From CAYRJD01 sp965205925 (GTDB taxonomy: Bacteria; Actinomycetota; Acidimicrobiia; Acidimicrobiales; Poriferisodalaceae): a stretch of 64,000 nt of DNA. The notes under the pieces were generated by a model, which saw only the letters and a program-made list of their open reading frames with translations, was not told the DNA's origin and searched no databases. This document shows, piece by piece, positions 24,589 through 33,008 of this stretch (the first letter of the stretch is position 1; each line of letters opens with the position of its first letter). The DNA lies in contig OZ242183.1 of assembly GCA_965205925.1 (NCBI GenBank), forward strand, positions 248,001 to 312,000. The letters are read 5' to 3'. The translations under genes and the position numbers were made by a program.

Positions 24589-27345
24589 TTAGCCTGCTCG
24601 AAGTCGCTGCTCTGGGACTGCCACACTCGACTTACAAGTAACTTCGGTACGGCAACCAGCATCTTGACCAGGCAACGGAGTGAACGAGAAAGCCAGACCC
24701 GCTGGCAGGTTAATCGTGTCACCCGGCTCCGGTAAGTCAGTCAAAAGCGGATCATCGGTGAGAAGCTTAAATGCGAACTTATTATCGGGTTCACGAACAT
24801 CGTTAAAAGAAGGAGTCAATACTGAAAGTTCTGTTACCCAGTTTGAGGTATCGGGATCGGGTGGCCCAGTCGAAGGAACAGGCGTGTCGGGATAGTTATC
24901 TGCCATCTCGTTCGCTTCTATAAAGCCACGAAAAAGTATGTTTTGCACGATGCCGTCGTAGGACAAGGTGACTTCCACGAAGCTTTGTCCGCCCGTTAAT
25001 CTCCGGCGAACTATCGTGGGTTGACCACACTCTGAAGTTCCGTCCGCTGGTTCAAAACAATCGACGGTTGCTGCACTCAAAGCCAGATCTGTGCGTGCTA
25101 CTGAGTCGACTTCGAACGCGTCACTGGTAATGGTGAAGTGTTCCGTCACTTCCTCACTGTCAAGCAGGGCTGTCACAGCTGTGTAAAGCGTTGCATCATC
25201 ATCAAACCCGACTCGAACCGTGTTACGGAGTGCGAGCAGGTCAACTGAAACTTCTGGAGTCGTATCTGTGTCGGCGGGCAACTCAAACCAGTCCACATAC
25301 CAGCCATTACCGAGCGCTCCAGCAGCTGCACCATCTGGCTTAGCTGTAATAGTCAAGAGGTTATTTTTAGTATCCGCGAACGTATCGGCATCGCTTCCAT
25401 CGGCCTCTAACGCTAGCCACGACCAGTCAGCAACCTGCGAGACTTTCTTGTCATTCACGTTCTTCATGTAAGTAGCCGGTTTTGAAACGGTTGCTCGCGT
25501 GACACGCGGTGCGTCATCGAATGCTGCCACTCGTACAGATGTGGTACGAGATTCATTACCCGATTCGTCAACAAAAGCGCCAGCATTAACCGTTATACGC
25601 TCACCCGCACTCAACACTTCATCAGCTTCCGTTCCACATCTGCGAACGGAACCGAAGGCAATGAAATCAACACCAGACAAGCAAACTTGAAAGTCTCTCG
25701 TTGTATCCGTACTCTCGCCGAATAGTTCAGCGTCATCAAGAGCAACGCCATCTCGTTGCAGTTTTGTGATGTCAAAAGCAGGTGTGGAAGCAAGGTTTGG
25801 TTCGGTTACCACTATTCGAATAACGTTAGCGTTCTGTGCGGCGATGATGCGAACATTCGGACGCACATTGTCCGGAACAAGTCGCGCAATAGTGTAGGTA
25901 ACGGCTTCAACTCTGCGGTTATCTCCAGCGTTACCCTTGATTTTCCCACCAAGCACAGAAATCGTCGTACCAGCAACAAGCTGATCACCCACTTCACTCA
26001 AAGTAATCGTTGCAACACGTCCACTCAAAGTAATCGTGTCATCGTTAAGCAGAGGTGTTCCTGCTACCCGGTAGTTCGCCTTATTGAGGGCACTGTTCGG
26101 CCAAAGAGCAGCTTGCTCATCCATCTCAGTAACAACGTTCCCTGAGAACGTGACCGTGAAAGAGTCAGCACCAGCCTTCGCTTTAACAGTCGCAGTTAAC
26201 GGTTCAGACGTAGTAGCAGCGTTTATAGCTGCTTGCATCACACCAGCAGACACCACCGCAGTGCCACCAATCGCAGTAATCGACTGATCAACATAAGCCG
26301 CAGTCGCACTTCGTGCAGGAATAGACGCTAAATAATCACTAGTTTCAGCAGGCAACTGATCAGTTTGCACCAACAACACTGCAGTAACCCCATCCGCACC
26401 AGAACCCAAAAACGGTGCCGCCGACACACCATCAGCCGCAGCATCAGCGTTAATCAACGCCACCACTGAAGCATTCAACGAAACAGTCGCGCAATCATCA
26501 AGCGCGTTAAGAACCTCAACCGCAGTAGCGAAACGATTCTCACCACTCACACGCAACACATCATCAACACCAGCTAAAGCTAAATCATCAACCACAGCTT
26601 GCGACACTGCAGCCTCACCACCAACCACAACAACACGCTCAACCTCAGCATCAACCAAATAAGCAGCCACCCCAACAGGCAACTCATCAACACGCGTCAA
26701 CAACACAGGCAACTCAAGCGCATAAGCCAAAGGACCAACAGCAATCACATCAGCAAACGAAACATCAGCATTCACCAACACAGCAGTAACAAGCCCAGAC
26801 TGGCAAAACACACCAGGCGAACCCAACTCCTCAGCCAAAACAACCGACGACGCATAACGATCAACACCACCCAAACGCTTCACCGAACGCACAGTCACCA
26901 ACTCACTTAACGCGTCCTCAACCGCTTGCGACACAGCCTCAACACCACCAACAATAAACACATCAGTAATGAACTCATCAACAATGAAATCCTCAACCGC
27001 AGCAGACAAACGATTAGGAGTCGTCAACAACACCGGAGCAGACTTAGACGCAGCCAACCCAGCAGCAGCAGCAGCATCAACCACACTCACACCAGACGCC
27101 ACAATCACAGAATCAACAAACCCACCAGAACCCACCGAACCAACAAACGCCTCAGCTAAAGCAACCGACGTTGCATAACGATTCGAACCACCAAAACGAC
27201 GAACACTAGACGTATCCGGATCACCATCATGATCAAACAACACCTCACTAGCCGTATTAGCAGCCCCAACAGGCGAACCAACACCCACCAACACCGACAA
27301 ACCCAACACCGCCGCAACCAAAACAACCAAAAACCGACGAACCAT
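24589..27345 (-). CDS. CWB2 cell-wall-binding surface protein, copy 3 (type A')
   Basis: A secreted 918-residue paralogue, nearest to copy 1. It has the same signal-peptide version (VLVAAVLGLS), the same TVKAKAGADSFTVTFSGNVV start of the variable half, and the same GIVQNILFRGFIEANEMADN block. It differs by an insert of about 13 residues rich in Pro, Ser, Thr and Asp (TPVPSTGPPDPD) after NYPD, and by IAFGSVRRCG in place of a shorter segment near residue 567. At the anchor site AAVS it carries SQA like copy 2 rather than SPG like copy 1. The start ATG at 27345 has AGGAG 7 bases upstream; the stop TAA is at 24589-24591. Confidence 0.9.
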   Translation of the reverse strand: MVRRFLVVLVAAVLGLSVLVGVGSPVGAANTASEVLFDHDGDPDTSSVRRFGGSNRYATSVALAEAFVGSVGSGGFVDSVIVASGVSVVDAAAAAGLAASKSAPVLLTTPNRLSAAVEDFIVDEFITDVFIVGGVEAVSQAVEDALSELVTVRSVKRLGGVDRYASSVVLAEELGSPGVFCQSGLVTAVLVNADVSFADVIAVGPLAYALELPVLLTRVDELPVGVAAYLVDAEVERVVVVGGEAAVSQAVVDDLALAGVDDVLRVSGENRFATAVEVLNALDDCATVSLNASVVALINADAAADGVSAAPFLGSGADGVTAVLLVQTDQLPAETSDYLASIPARSATAAYVDQSITAIGGTAVVSAGVMQAAINAATTSEPLTATVKAKAGADSFTVTFSGNVVTEMDEQAALWPNSALNKANYRVAGTPLLNDDTITLSGRVATITLSEVGDQLVAGTTISVLGGKIKGNAGDNRRVEAVTYTIARLVPDNVRPNVRIIAAQNANVIRIVVTEPNLASTPAFDITKLQRDGVALDDAELFGESTDTTRDFQVCLSGVDFIAFGSVRRCGTEADEVLSAGERITVNAGAFVDESGNESRTTSVRVAAFDDAPRVTRATVSKPATYMKNVNDKKVSQVADWSWLALEADGSDADTFADTKNNLLTITAKPDGAAAGALGNGWYVDWFELPADTDTTPEVSVDLLALRNTVRVGFDDDATLYTAVTALLDSEEVTEHFTITSDAFEVDSVARTDLALSAATVDCFEPADGTSECGQPTIVRRRLTGGQSFVEVTLSYDGIVQNILFRGFIEANEMADNYPDTPVPSTGPPDPDTSNWVTELSVLTPSFNDVREPDNKFAFKLLTDDPLLTDLPEPGDTINLPAGLAFSFTPLPGQDAGCRTEVTCKSSVAVPEQRLRAG

Positions 27346-27454
27346 CACAAAACTCCTAAACCAACAAACCAAGAGCAGCCCAACACCACCAGACAAGCAG
27401 TCAACACTCCCAGCAAATAACCAACTCTAAAACCACCCAAAACGTGACACACAG
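27346..27454 (-). promoter_or_regulatory. conserved upstream region of CWB2 copy 3
   Basis: This region is base-for-base the same as the region before copy 1 for about 105 bases, up to the terminator of copy 4. It includes the AGGAG site and the TGTCACGTTTTG block on the coding strand. Such identity in non-coding DNA supports recent duplication of the copy 1/copy 3 module or ongoing gene conversion. Confidence 0.4.
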
Positions 27455-27468
27455 CCATGAAAAGCAAA

Positions 27469-27496
27469 ACGGGGTGACACACGCGTGCCACCCCGT
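27469..27496 (-). terminator. intrinsic terminator of CWB2 copy 4
   Basis: Two 12-base arms (ACGGGGTGACAC and GTGCCACCCCGT on the + strand, 4-base loop) pair with one G-U wobble on the reverse strand and are followed there by TTTTGCTTTTC. It lies 65 bases after the copy 4 stop codon and resembles the copy 3 terminator, including the flanking AAAAGCA. This is a strong rho-independent terminator. Confidence 0.8.
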
Positions 27497-27561
27497 CCGC
27501 CAAAAAACCACCCTCACGAAGCCCTGCCTCGCGAAGCTCAGTTTCGTGAAGTTTCGACCTA

Positions 27562-30393
27562 TCAGCCTGCTCGAAGTCGCTGCTTCGGAACTGCCACACT
27601 CGACTTACAAGTAGTAACGGTGTCGCAAAAAGCTGCTTCAGGGTCTATCGGGTCGTACGAGAAAGCCAGACCCGCTGGCAGGCTAATCGTGTCACCCGGC
27701 CTCGGTAAATCAGTCAAAAGCGGATTCGTGCTGTAAAGCTCAAATGTGAGCTTATTATCTGGCGCGATAACTGAGGTGGTAGGCGTTCCGAGCCAGAAAG
27801 CATCCCTAAACGGATAGTTACCAAACGGAACGTCATCTGTAGTAAACGGAAAGCTATCTGTCCTGCGGTTCGCCCGAATCAAGTCTTGGAAAGCGAAGTT
27901 TTGCACGATGCCGTTGAAGGACAAGGTGACTTCCACGATGCTTGCGCCGCCCGTTAATCTCCGGCGAACTATCGTGGGTTGACCACACTCTGAAGTTCCG
28001 TCCACTGGTCTAAAACAATCGACGGTTGATGCACTCAAAGTCAGGTCTTTGTTTGCTACTGAGTCGACGTCAAGCGCGTCACTGGTAATGGTAAAGAGTT
28101 CCGTCACCTCCTCACTGTCAAGCAGGGCTGTCACAGCTGTGTAAAGCGTTGCATCATCATCAAACCCGACTCGAACCGTGCTACGAGATGTGATCACGTT
28201 AACTGAAACTTCCGGATCGGTATCTGTGTCGGCGGGCAACTCAAACCAGTCCACATACCAGCCATTACCGAGCGCTCCACCCGCTGCAGCATCTGGTTTA
28301 GCCACAAAAGTCAGGAGGTTATTTTTGGTATCCGCGAACGTATCGGCATCGGTTCCATCGGCCTCTAACGCTAGCCACGACCATTCAGCGAGCGTCAGCT
28401 CAGGGCCGCCGGAGAAATTGAAGGTGCGGTGAGTGATTGCTTTTGAAACGGTTGCTCGCGTGACACGCGGTACGTCACCGAATGCTGCCACTCGTACAGA
28501 TGTGGTACGGGATTCATTACCCGCTTCGTCAACAAAAGCGCCAGACTCCAACGTTATACGCTCACCCGCACTCAACGCTTTCACGTCTTCTGTCTCAGAA
28601 AAGTTAATACAGTCGTGAGTTCCTACAGGCGGAAAGCCATTACTCGTTGACCAAGTGCCAACACTACCATTCAAGCAAAGCTCAACGTACAACCCTGTCC
28701 CTGCCCCGGGACCCGAACTTACGGCTGCATTAACGAATTGGACAAACTTGGTTGGAATGGGGACGCCATTTCGCTGCAGCTTTATTCCGTCAAAGATATC
28801 GATGGTGTCTTGCCCACCGTCCAGGCGGGGTGGTATCACAAGGTTCAGGTCGGTTGCCAATATTCGAACGACGTGTCCGTTGTCTGCGGCGATGATGCGA
28901 ACATTCGGACGCACGTTGTCAGGAACCAGTGGCGCAATGGTGTAGGTAACGGCTTCAACTCTGCGGTTATCTCCAGTGTTACCCTTGATTTTCCCACCAA
29001 GCACAGAAATCGTCGTACCAACAGCAAGCTGATCACCCGCATCACTCAAAGTAATCGTTGCAACGCGTTCATTCAAAGTAATCGTGTCAACGTTAAGCAG
29101 CGGTTTTCCTGCTACCCGGTAGTTCGCCTTATTGAGGGCACTGTTCGGCCAAAGAGCAGCTTGCTCATCCATCTCAGTAACAACGTGATTTGAGAACGTG
29201 ATCGTGAAAGAGCTAGCATCGATTTTTGCTTTAACAGTCGCAGTTAACGGTTCAGACGTAGTAGCAGCGTTTATAGCTGCTTGCATCACACCAGCAGACA
29301 CCACCGCAGTGCCACCAATCGCAGTAATCGACTGATCAACATAAGCCGCAGTCGCACTTCGTGCAGGAATAGACGCTAAATAATCACTAGTTTCAGCAGG
29401 CAACTGATCAGTTTGCACCAACAACACTGCAGTAACCCCATCCGCTCCAGAACCCAAAAACGGTGCCGCCGACACACCATCAGCCGCAGCATCAGCGTTA
29501 ATCAACGCCACCTGTGAAGCATTCAACGAAACAGTCGCGCAATCATCAAGCGCGTTAAGAACCTCAACCGCAGTAGCGAAACGATTCTCACCACTCACAC
29601 GCAACACATCATCAACACCAGCTAAAGCTAAATCATCAACCACACCAGGCGACACTGCAGCCTCACCACCAACCACAACAACACGCTCAACCTCAGCATC
29701 AACCAAATAAGCAGCCACCCCAACAGGCAACTCATCAACACGCGTCAACAACACAGGCAACTCAAGCGCATAAGCCAAAGGACCAACAGCAATCACATCA
29801 GCAAACGAAACATCAGCATTCACCAACACAGCAGTAACAAGCCCAGACTGGCAAAACACACCAGGCGAACCCAACTCCTCAGCCAAAACAACCGACGACG
29901 CATAACGATCAACACCACCCAAACGCTTCACCGAACGCACAGTCACCAACTCACTTAACGCGTCCTCAACCGCTTGCGACACAGCCTCAACACCACCAAC
30001 AATAAACACATCAGTAATGAACTCATCAACAATGAAATCCTCAACCGCAGCAGACAAACGATTAGGAGTCGTCAACAACACCGGAGCAGACTTAGACGCA
30101 GCCAACCCAGCAGCAGCAGCAGCATCAACCACACTCACACCAGACGCCACAATCACAGAATCAACAAACCCACCAGAACCCACCGAACCAACAAACGCCT
30201 CAGCTAAAGCAACCGACGTCGCATAACGATTCGAACCACCAAAACGACGAACACTAGACGTATCCGGATCACCATCATGATCAAACAACACCTCACTAGC
30301 CGTATTAGCAGCCCCAACAGGCGAACCAACACCCACCAACACCGACAAACCCAACACCACAACAACCAAAACAACCAAAAACCGACGAACCAT
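27562..30393 (-). CDS. CWB2 cell-wall-binding surface protein, copy 4 (type B')
   Basis: A secreted 943-residue paralogue, the longest and most divergent. The signal peptide and the three CWB2 repeats match the others. The signal peptide and the SQ site near residue 292 match copy 2, whereas SPG in AAVSPGV matches copy 1. Its first variable domain (TVKAKIDASSFTITFSNHVV) is of the copy 1/3 type, while its C-terminal part (GIVQNFAFQDLI, FSYDPIDPEAAFCDTVTTC) is of the copy 2 type. A long stretch in the middle (residues about 515-580, with IPPRLDGGQDTIDIFDGIKL and GPGAGTGLYVEL) is unique. This patchwork is the clearest sign of recombination in the array. The start ATG at 30393 lies 7 bases after AGGAG. 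Confidence 0.9.
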   Translation of the reverse strand: MVRRFLVVLVVVVLGLSVLVGVGSPVGAANTASEVLFDHDGDPDTSSVRRFGGSNRYATSVALAEAFVGSVGSGGFVDSVIVASGVSVVDAAAAAGLAASKSAPVLLTTPNRLSAAVEDFIVDEFITDVFIVGGVEAVSQAVEDALSELVTVRSVKRLGGVDRYASSVVLAEELGSPGVFCQSGLVTAVLVNADVSFADVIAVGPLAYALELPVLLTRVDELPVGVAAYLVDAEVERVVVVGGEAAVSPGVVDDLALAGVDDVLRVSGENRFATAVEVLNALDDCATVSLNASQVALINADAAADGVSAAPFLGSGADGVTAVLLVQTDQLPAETSDYLASIPARSATAAYVDQSITAIGGTAVVSAGVMQAAINAATTSEPLTATVKAKIDASSFTITFSNHVVTEMDEQAALWPNSALNKANYRVAGKPLLNVDTITLNERVATITLSDAGDQLAVGTTISVLGGKIKGNTGDNRRVEAVTYTIAPLVPDNVRPNVRIIAADNGHVVRILATDLNLVIPPRLDGGQDTIDIFDGIKLQRNGVPIPTKFVQFVNAAVSSGPGAGTGLYVELCLNGSVGTWSTSNGFPPVGTHDCINFSETEDVKALSAGERITLESGAFVDEAGNESRTTSVRVAAFGDVPRVTRATVSKAITHRTFNFSGGPELTLAEWSWLALEADGTDADTFADTKNNLLTFVAKPDAAAGGALGNGWYVDWFELPADTDTDPEVSVNVITSRSTVRVGFDDDATLYTAVTALLDSEEVTELFTITSDALDVDSVANKDLTLSASTVDCFRPVDGTSECGQPTIVRRRLTGGASIVEVTLSFNGIVQNFAFQDLIRANRRTDSFPFTTDDVPFGNYPFRDAFWLGTPTTSVIAPDNKLTFELYSTNPLLTDLPRPGDTISLPAGLAFSYDPIDPEAAFCDTVTTCKSSVAVPKQRLRAG

Positions 30394-30535
30394 CACAAAA
30401 CTCCTAAACAAGGCAGACAGGCACAAACTAAGAAGGCAAGCACAAACTAGGCGCAGCGCGATGCCTCCGGACAAGTATCCAATACTCCCAGCAAGTAATC
30501 AAACCCCAAAACCACTCAAAACGTGACATACACCA
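30394..30535 (-). promoter_or_regulatory. upstream region of CWB2 copy 4
   Basis: It contains AGGAG before the ATG and, about 70-130 bases upstream on the coding strand, blocks shared with copies 1 and 3 (TGTCACGTTTTG, TTGCTGGGAGT, TTGTC). The intervening 30-40 bases differ (GCAAGCACAAACTAGG-type sequence on the + strand). The retained blocks are the best candidates for promoter or leader elements of the array. The exact -10/-35 is not identified. Confidence 0.35.
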
Positions 30536-30598
30536 CCCAAGTCCATAAAATCCGCCAGACACAAGGGAACCTAGCTGTGTGACGCAAGGCTGAAGGTG

Positions 30599-31375
30599 CT
30601 AGCGGCCTTTCCAGTTGGGCTCACGCTTTTCAGAAAAGGCAAGAGGCCCTTCCACGTAGTCTTCGCTCTTAATCATGGCATGCACAGCGTCGTAGCGAGC
30701 TTCGTGAGCCTCGCGCACCCCGGCCATATCAAGGCCTCGCATCCCTGCCTGCTTCGTGGCACGAATGGACATTGGCGAACATGCCAAAGTCATCTCAGCC
30801 CACCGGCGAGCGCAATCCAGCACTTCGCCCTGTGGCACTACCTCAGCCACAAAACCAAGCTCTTTACCCTCTGCCGCTGGGACATGACGACCGGTGAGCA
30901 TCATGCTCATCGCACGTTTTAGGCCAATCTGGCGCGGCAAACGATGAACACCGCCTGCTAAAGCCGCTAAACCAACCCTAGGTTCTGGCAAGGCAAACAG
31001 CGCGTTTTCTGAAGCGACAATGATGTCGCAAGCCAGAGCTATCTCAAAACCTCCACCCATGGCAACGCCGTTGACTGCGGCCAATACTGGTTTGTCTAGG
31101 TCGTATCGTGAGGTTAACCCGCCGAACCCGCTGGCGGGCATGGTGGAACGGTCGCCACCTTCGGCTTGGTAGCGCAAATCATTGCCGGCTGAGAAGGCTC
31201 GATCGCCTGCGCCGGTAACGATGGCGACCCAGAGGTCCTCGTCGTTTTGGAACTCGTCAAATAGTTCCGCCATCGCGGCATTGCCTGGGGGGTGCAAAGC
31301 GTTCATGCGTTCGGGTCGGTTGATGGTGATGATGAATAGGTGGCCGTCGCGTTCGGCGTAACAAAAGTCGCTCAT
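30599..31375 (-). CDS. enoyl-CoA hydratase/isomerase (crotonase family)
   Basis: A 258-residue crotonase-fold protein for acyl-CoA hydration or isomerisation. Blocks seen are FIITINRPERMNALHP near residue 15-30, GDRAFSAGNDLRYQ (first oxyanion-hole loop), KPVLAAVNGVAMGGGFEIAL (about 98-117, second oxyanion Gly and catalytic-position Glu) and ALPEPRVGLAALAGG (second Glu position). The start ATG at 31375 opens MSDFCYAERDGH directly before the conserved strand; the frame continues upstream without features. The precise reaction is unclear. A CaiD-like or short-chain hydratase is possible. Confidence 0.82.
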   Translation of the reverse strand: MSDFCYAERDGHLFIITINRPERMNALHPPGNAAMAELFDEFQNDEDLWVAIVTGAGDRAFSAGNDLRYQAEGGDRSTMPASGFGGLTSRYDLDKPVLAAVNGVAMGGGFEIALACDIIVASENALFALPEPRVGLAALAGGVHRLPRQIGLKRAMSMMLTGRHVPAAEGKELGFVAEVVPQGEVLDCARRWAEMTLACSPMSIRATKQAGMRGLDMAGVREAHEARYDAVHAMIKSEDYVEGPLAFSEKREPNWKGR

Positions 31376-31495
31376 GAACGCGACGCTAGTCAGGTTGCTG
31401 AGATTCTGCCAGACCGCGCTCGACAAGGTCTGGCGTCGGTGTGGTTTCTGGGTGTTGCCGCTGAGCGAAAACGGTGCAGTAAAAATAGTGACTTG

Positions 31496-31578
31496 TGGGC
31501 CGGGGAGGATTCGAACCTCCGTAGGCGAAAGCCGACGGGTTTACAGCCCGTTCCCTTTGGCCGCTCGGGCACCGACCC
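31496..31578 (-). tRNA. tRNA-Tyr (anticodon GTA)
   Basis: An 83-base class II tRNA: acceptor GGGTCGG/CCGGCCC, D arm CCC/GGG, anticodon stem ACGGG/CCCGT with loop CTGTAAA (GTA), a long variable arm (CGGCTTTCGCCTACG region), T arm GGAGG/CCTCC with loop TTCGAAT, and discriminator A. CCA is not encoded. Confidence 0.95.
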
Positions 31579-31633
31579 AACGCAGGGCAACGCTAGCGGC
31601 ACTAAGTGCCACTAGTGGTGTGAGGTGACGCTA

Positions 31634-32134
31634 ATGTCGCGCCTCGTGCCTTCGTTTGATGTTGTTTCGCAGACCGATCCGCAAGAGGTACGCAATGCGA
31701 TTAATCAAGCGGCACGAGAAATCAGCACTCGCTACGACTTCAAGGACAGTGGCGCCAGCATTGAACTAGGGAAAGACGCAATAACGCTGCGGGCAAGCTC
31801 TGAGGATCGCATGACCGCGCTGCGGCAGGTGCTGGAAGAGAAGTTTGTGCGGCGTCAGGTGAGCTTGAAAGCACTGAACTACGGCGAGGTTGAAGACGCT
31901 GCTAATGCCACGGTGCGTCAGGTTGCGACGCTTGTAGCGGGCATCTCCTCTGAAAAAGCCAAAGAGCTAAACAAATTCATTAAAGATCTCGGCGTCAAAG
32001 GAGTCCAGTCGCAGGTGCAGGGAGATCAGCTGCGTGTTAGCTCTAAAAAGCGGAATGATCTGCAAGCGGTAATCGCAGCCATGAAAGAAGGCGACTTTGA
32101 TTTACCGTTGCAGTTTGAGAATTTTCGCAGTTAG
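31634..32134 (+). CDS. YajQ-family nucleotide-binding protein
   Basis: A 166-residue cytoplasmic protein of the YajQ/DUF520 family, some members of which bind cyclic di-GMP and influence transcription. Signature segments are PSFDVVSQTDPQEVRNAINQ at the start, STRYDFKDSGASIEL, and GVKGVQSQVQGDQLRVSSKKRNDLQAVIA near the end. ATG at 31634 is preferred to GTG at 31625 because GAGGTG lies 7 bases upstream and the conserved SRLVPSFDVVS begins there. It converges on htpX; the two stop codons overlap by 3 bases. Confidence 0.92.
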   Translation: MSRLVPSFDVVSQTDPQEVRNAINQAAREISTRYDFKDSGASIELGKDAITLRASSEDRMTALRQVLEEKFVRRQVSLKALNYGEVEDAANATVRQVATLVAGISSEKAKELNKFIKDLGVKGVQSQVQGDQLRVSSKKRNDLQAVIAAMKEGDFDLPLQFENFRS

Positions 32135-32985
32135 GCCGATTCCATCCAACTGCCGTTGCGTAGCCGCTTAATGCGTTCCGCCATGGGTGGGTGAGTGGTG
32201 AACAGTCCTTTGAAGTTCATTCGGCGGCTGGCAAGCGGATTGACTATGTACATCTGTGCTTGGTTAGCGGCGGCCAGACTGGGTATGTGTTTGGAGGCGG
32301 CGTCAAGTTTTTCTAATGCGCGAGCTAACGGTTCTCCGTCTGAAATCATGCGAGCTGCGGTGCGGTCGGCTTGGTATTCACGGCTGCGGCTAATCGCCAT
32401 CTGCAACATAAATGCAGCTATCGGTGCGAGAAAAATAAGTAGCAGTTCACCGATCGGATTACGGTCACTGTCGCCACGACCGCCCCCGAATATGAGAGCG
32501 AACTGTGCCATACGAGCTGCGAAAGTGATGGCGGTAGCCACCGCAGCGGCTACTGAACCGATGAGGATGTCGCGGTTTCTTATGTGCGACATTTCATGCG
32601 CCAGCACACCGCGAATTTCGTACCAGTCAAGCTCGCGCAGCATCCCTTCGGTGATGCACACCGCTGCGTGGCGAGGGTTACGGCCGGTGGCGAAAGCGTT
32701 TGGTTGTGGGTCGGGACTGATGTAGATGCGCGGCATCGGCATTTCAGCAAGCTGAGCTAACTCTTGCACCGTTGCGCGGTATTTGGGTAACTTGTCAAGC
32801 GGCACCTCTTGTGCGCGAGCCGAACGGATCGCCAGCTTGTCTGAAAACCAGTAACTGCCACCCACTAGCACTATCGCTATAACGAAAGCGATCGTCAGAC
32901 CGCCCTGACCAAAAAAACTGCCGATAAACAGAATCAGGCCGCCGAGTGCAGCCAGCAGAACAGCTGTTTTGGCGGTGTTTCGCAT
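32131..32985 (-). CDS. htpX: membrane metalloprotease HtpX
   Basis: A zinc-dependent membrane protease of family M48B involved in quality control of membrane proteins. Two N-terminal helices (ILFIGSFFG and LTIAFVIAIVLVGGSYWF) precede the zinc site AHEMSHIRNRDI (about residue 130). Two more helices follow, then ISRSREYQADRTAA with the third ligand Glu. NPLASRRMNFKGLFTTHPPMAERI at the end is diagnostic of HtpX. Its 284 residues are normal. A weak AAGAAAG precedes the ATG. acsA lies 23 bases upstream. Confidence 0.95.
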   Translation of the reverse strand: MRNTAKTAVLLAALGGLILFIGSFFGQGGLTIAFVIAIVLVGGSYWFSDKLAIRSARAQEVPLDKLPKYRATVQELAQLAEMPMPRIYISPDPQPNAFATGRNPRHAAVCITEGMLRELDWYEIRGVLAHEMSHIRNRDILIGSVAAAVATAITFAARMAQFALIFGGGRGDSDRNPIGELLLIFLAPIAAFMLQMAISRSREYQADRTAARMISDGEPLARALEKLDAASKHIPSLAAANQAQMYIVNPLASRRMNFKGLFTTHPPMAERIKRLRNGSWMESA

Positions 32986-33008
32986 GAGTTTCTTTCTTAA
33001 GATTTAGG

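Larger units (their letters stand above)
18729..30535 (-). repeat. tandem array of four CWB2 surface-protein genes (types A-B-A'-B')
   Basis: Four near-identical modules of about 2.9-3.0 kb repeat head to tail. Each has an upstream region, a Shine-Dalgarno AGGAG, a conserved 1152-base 5' anchor half, a variable 3' half and a shared 3' tail. Copies 1 and 3 match best, including upstream DNA identical over about 105 bases. Copies 2 and 4 share signal-peptide and C-terminal sequence types. The array may therefore be a duplicated two-gene unit, later reshuffled. It is the only large repeat in the window. Confidence 0.9.

Noticed and set aside
18729..30535. CRISPR array or integron-like cassette array
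   Set aside because: The repeat units are about 3 kb protein genes; there are no short spaced repeats, recombination sites or integrase.
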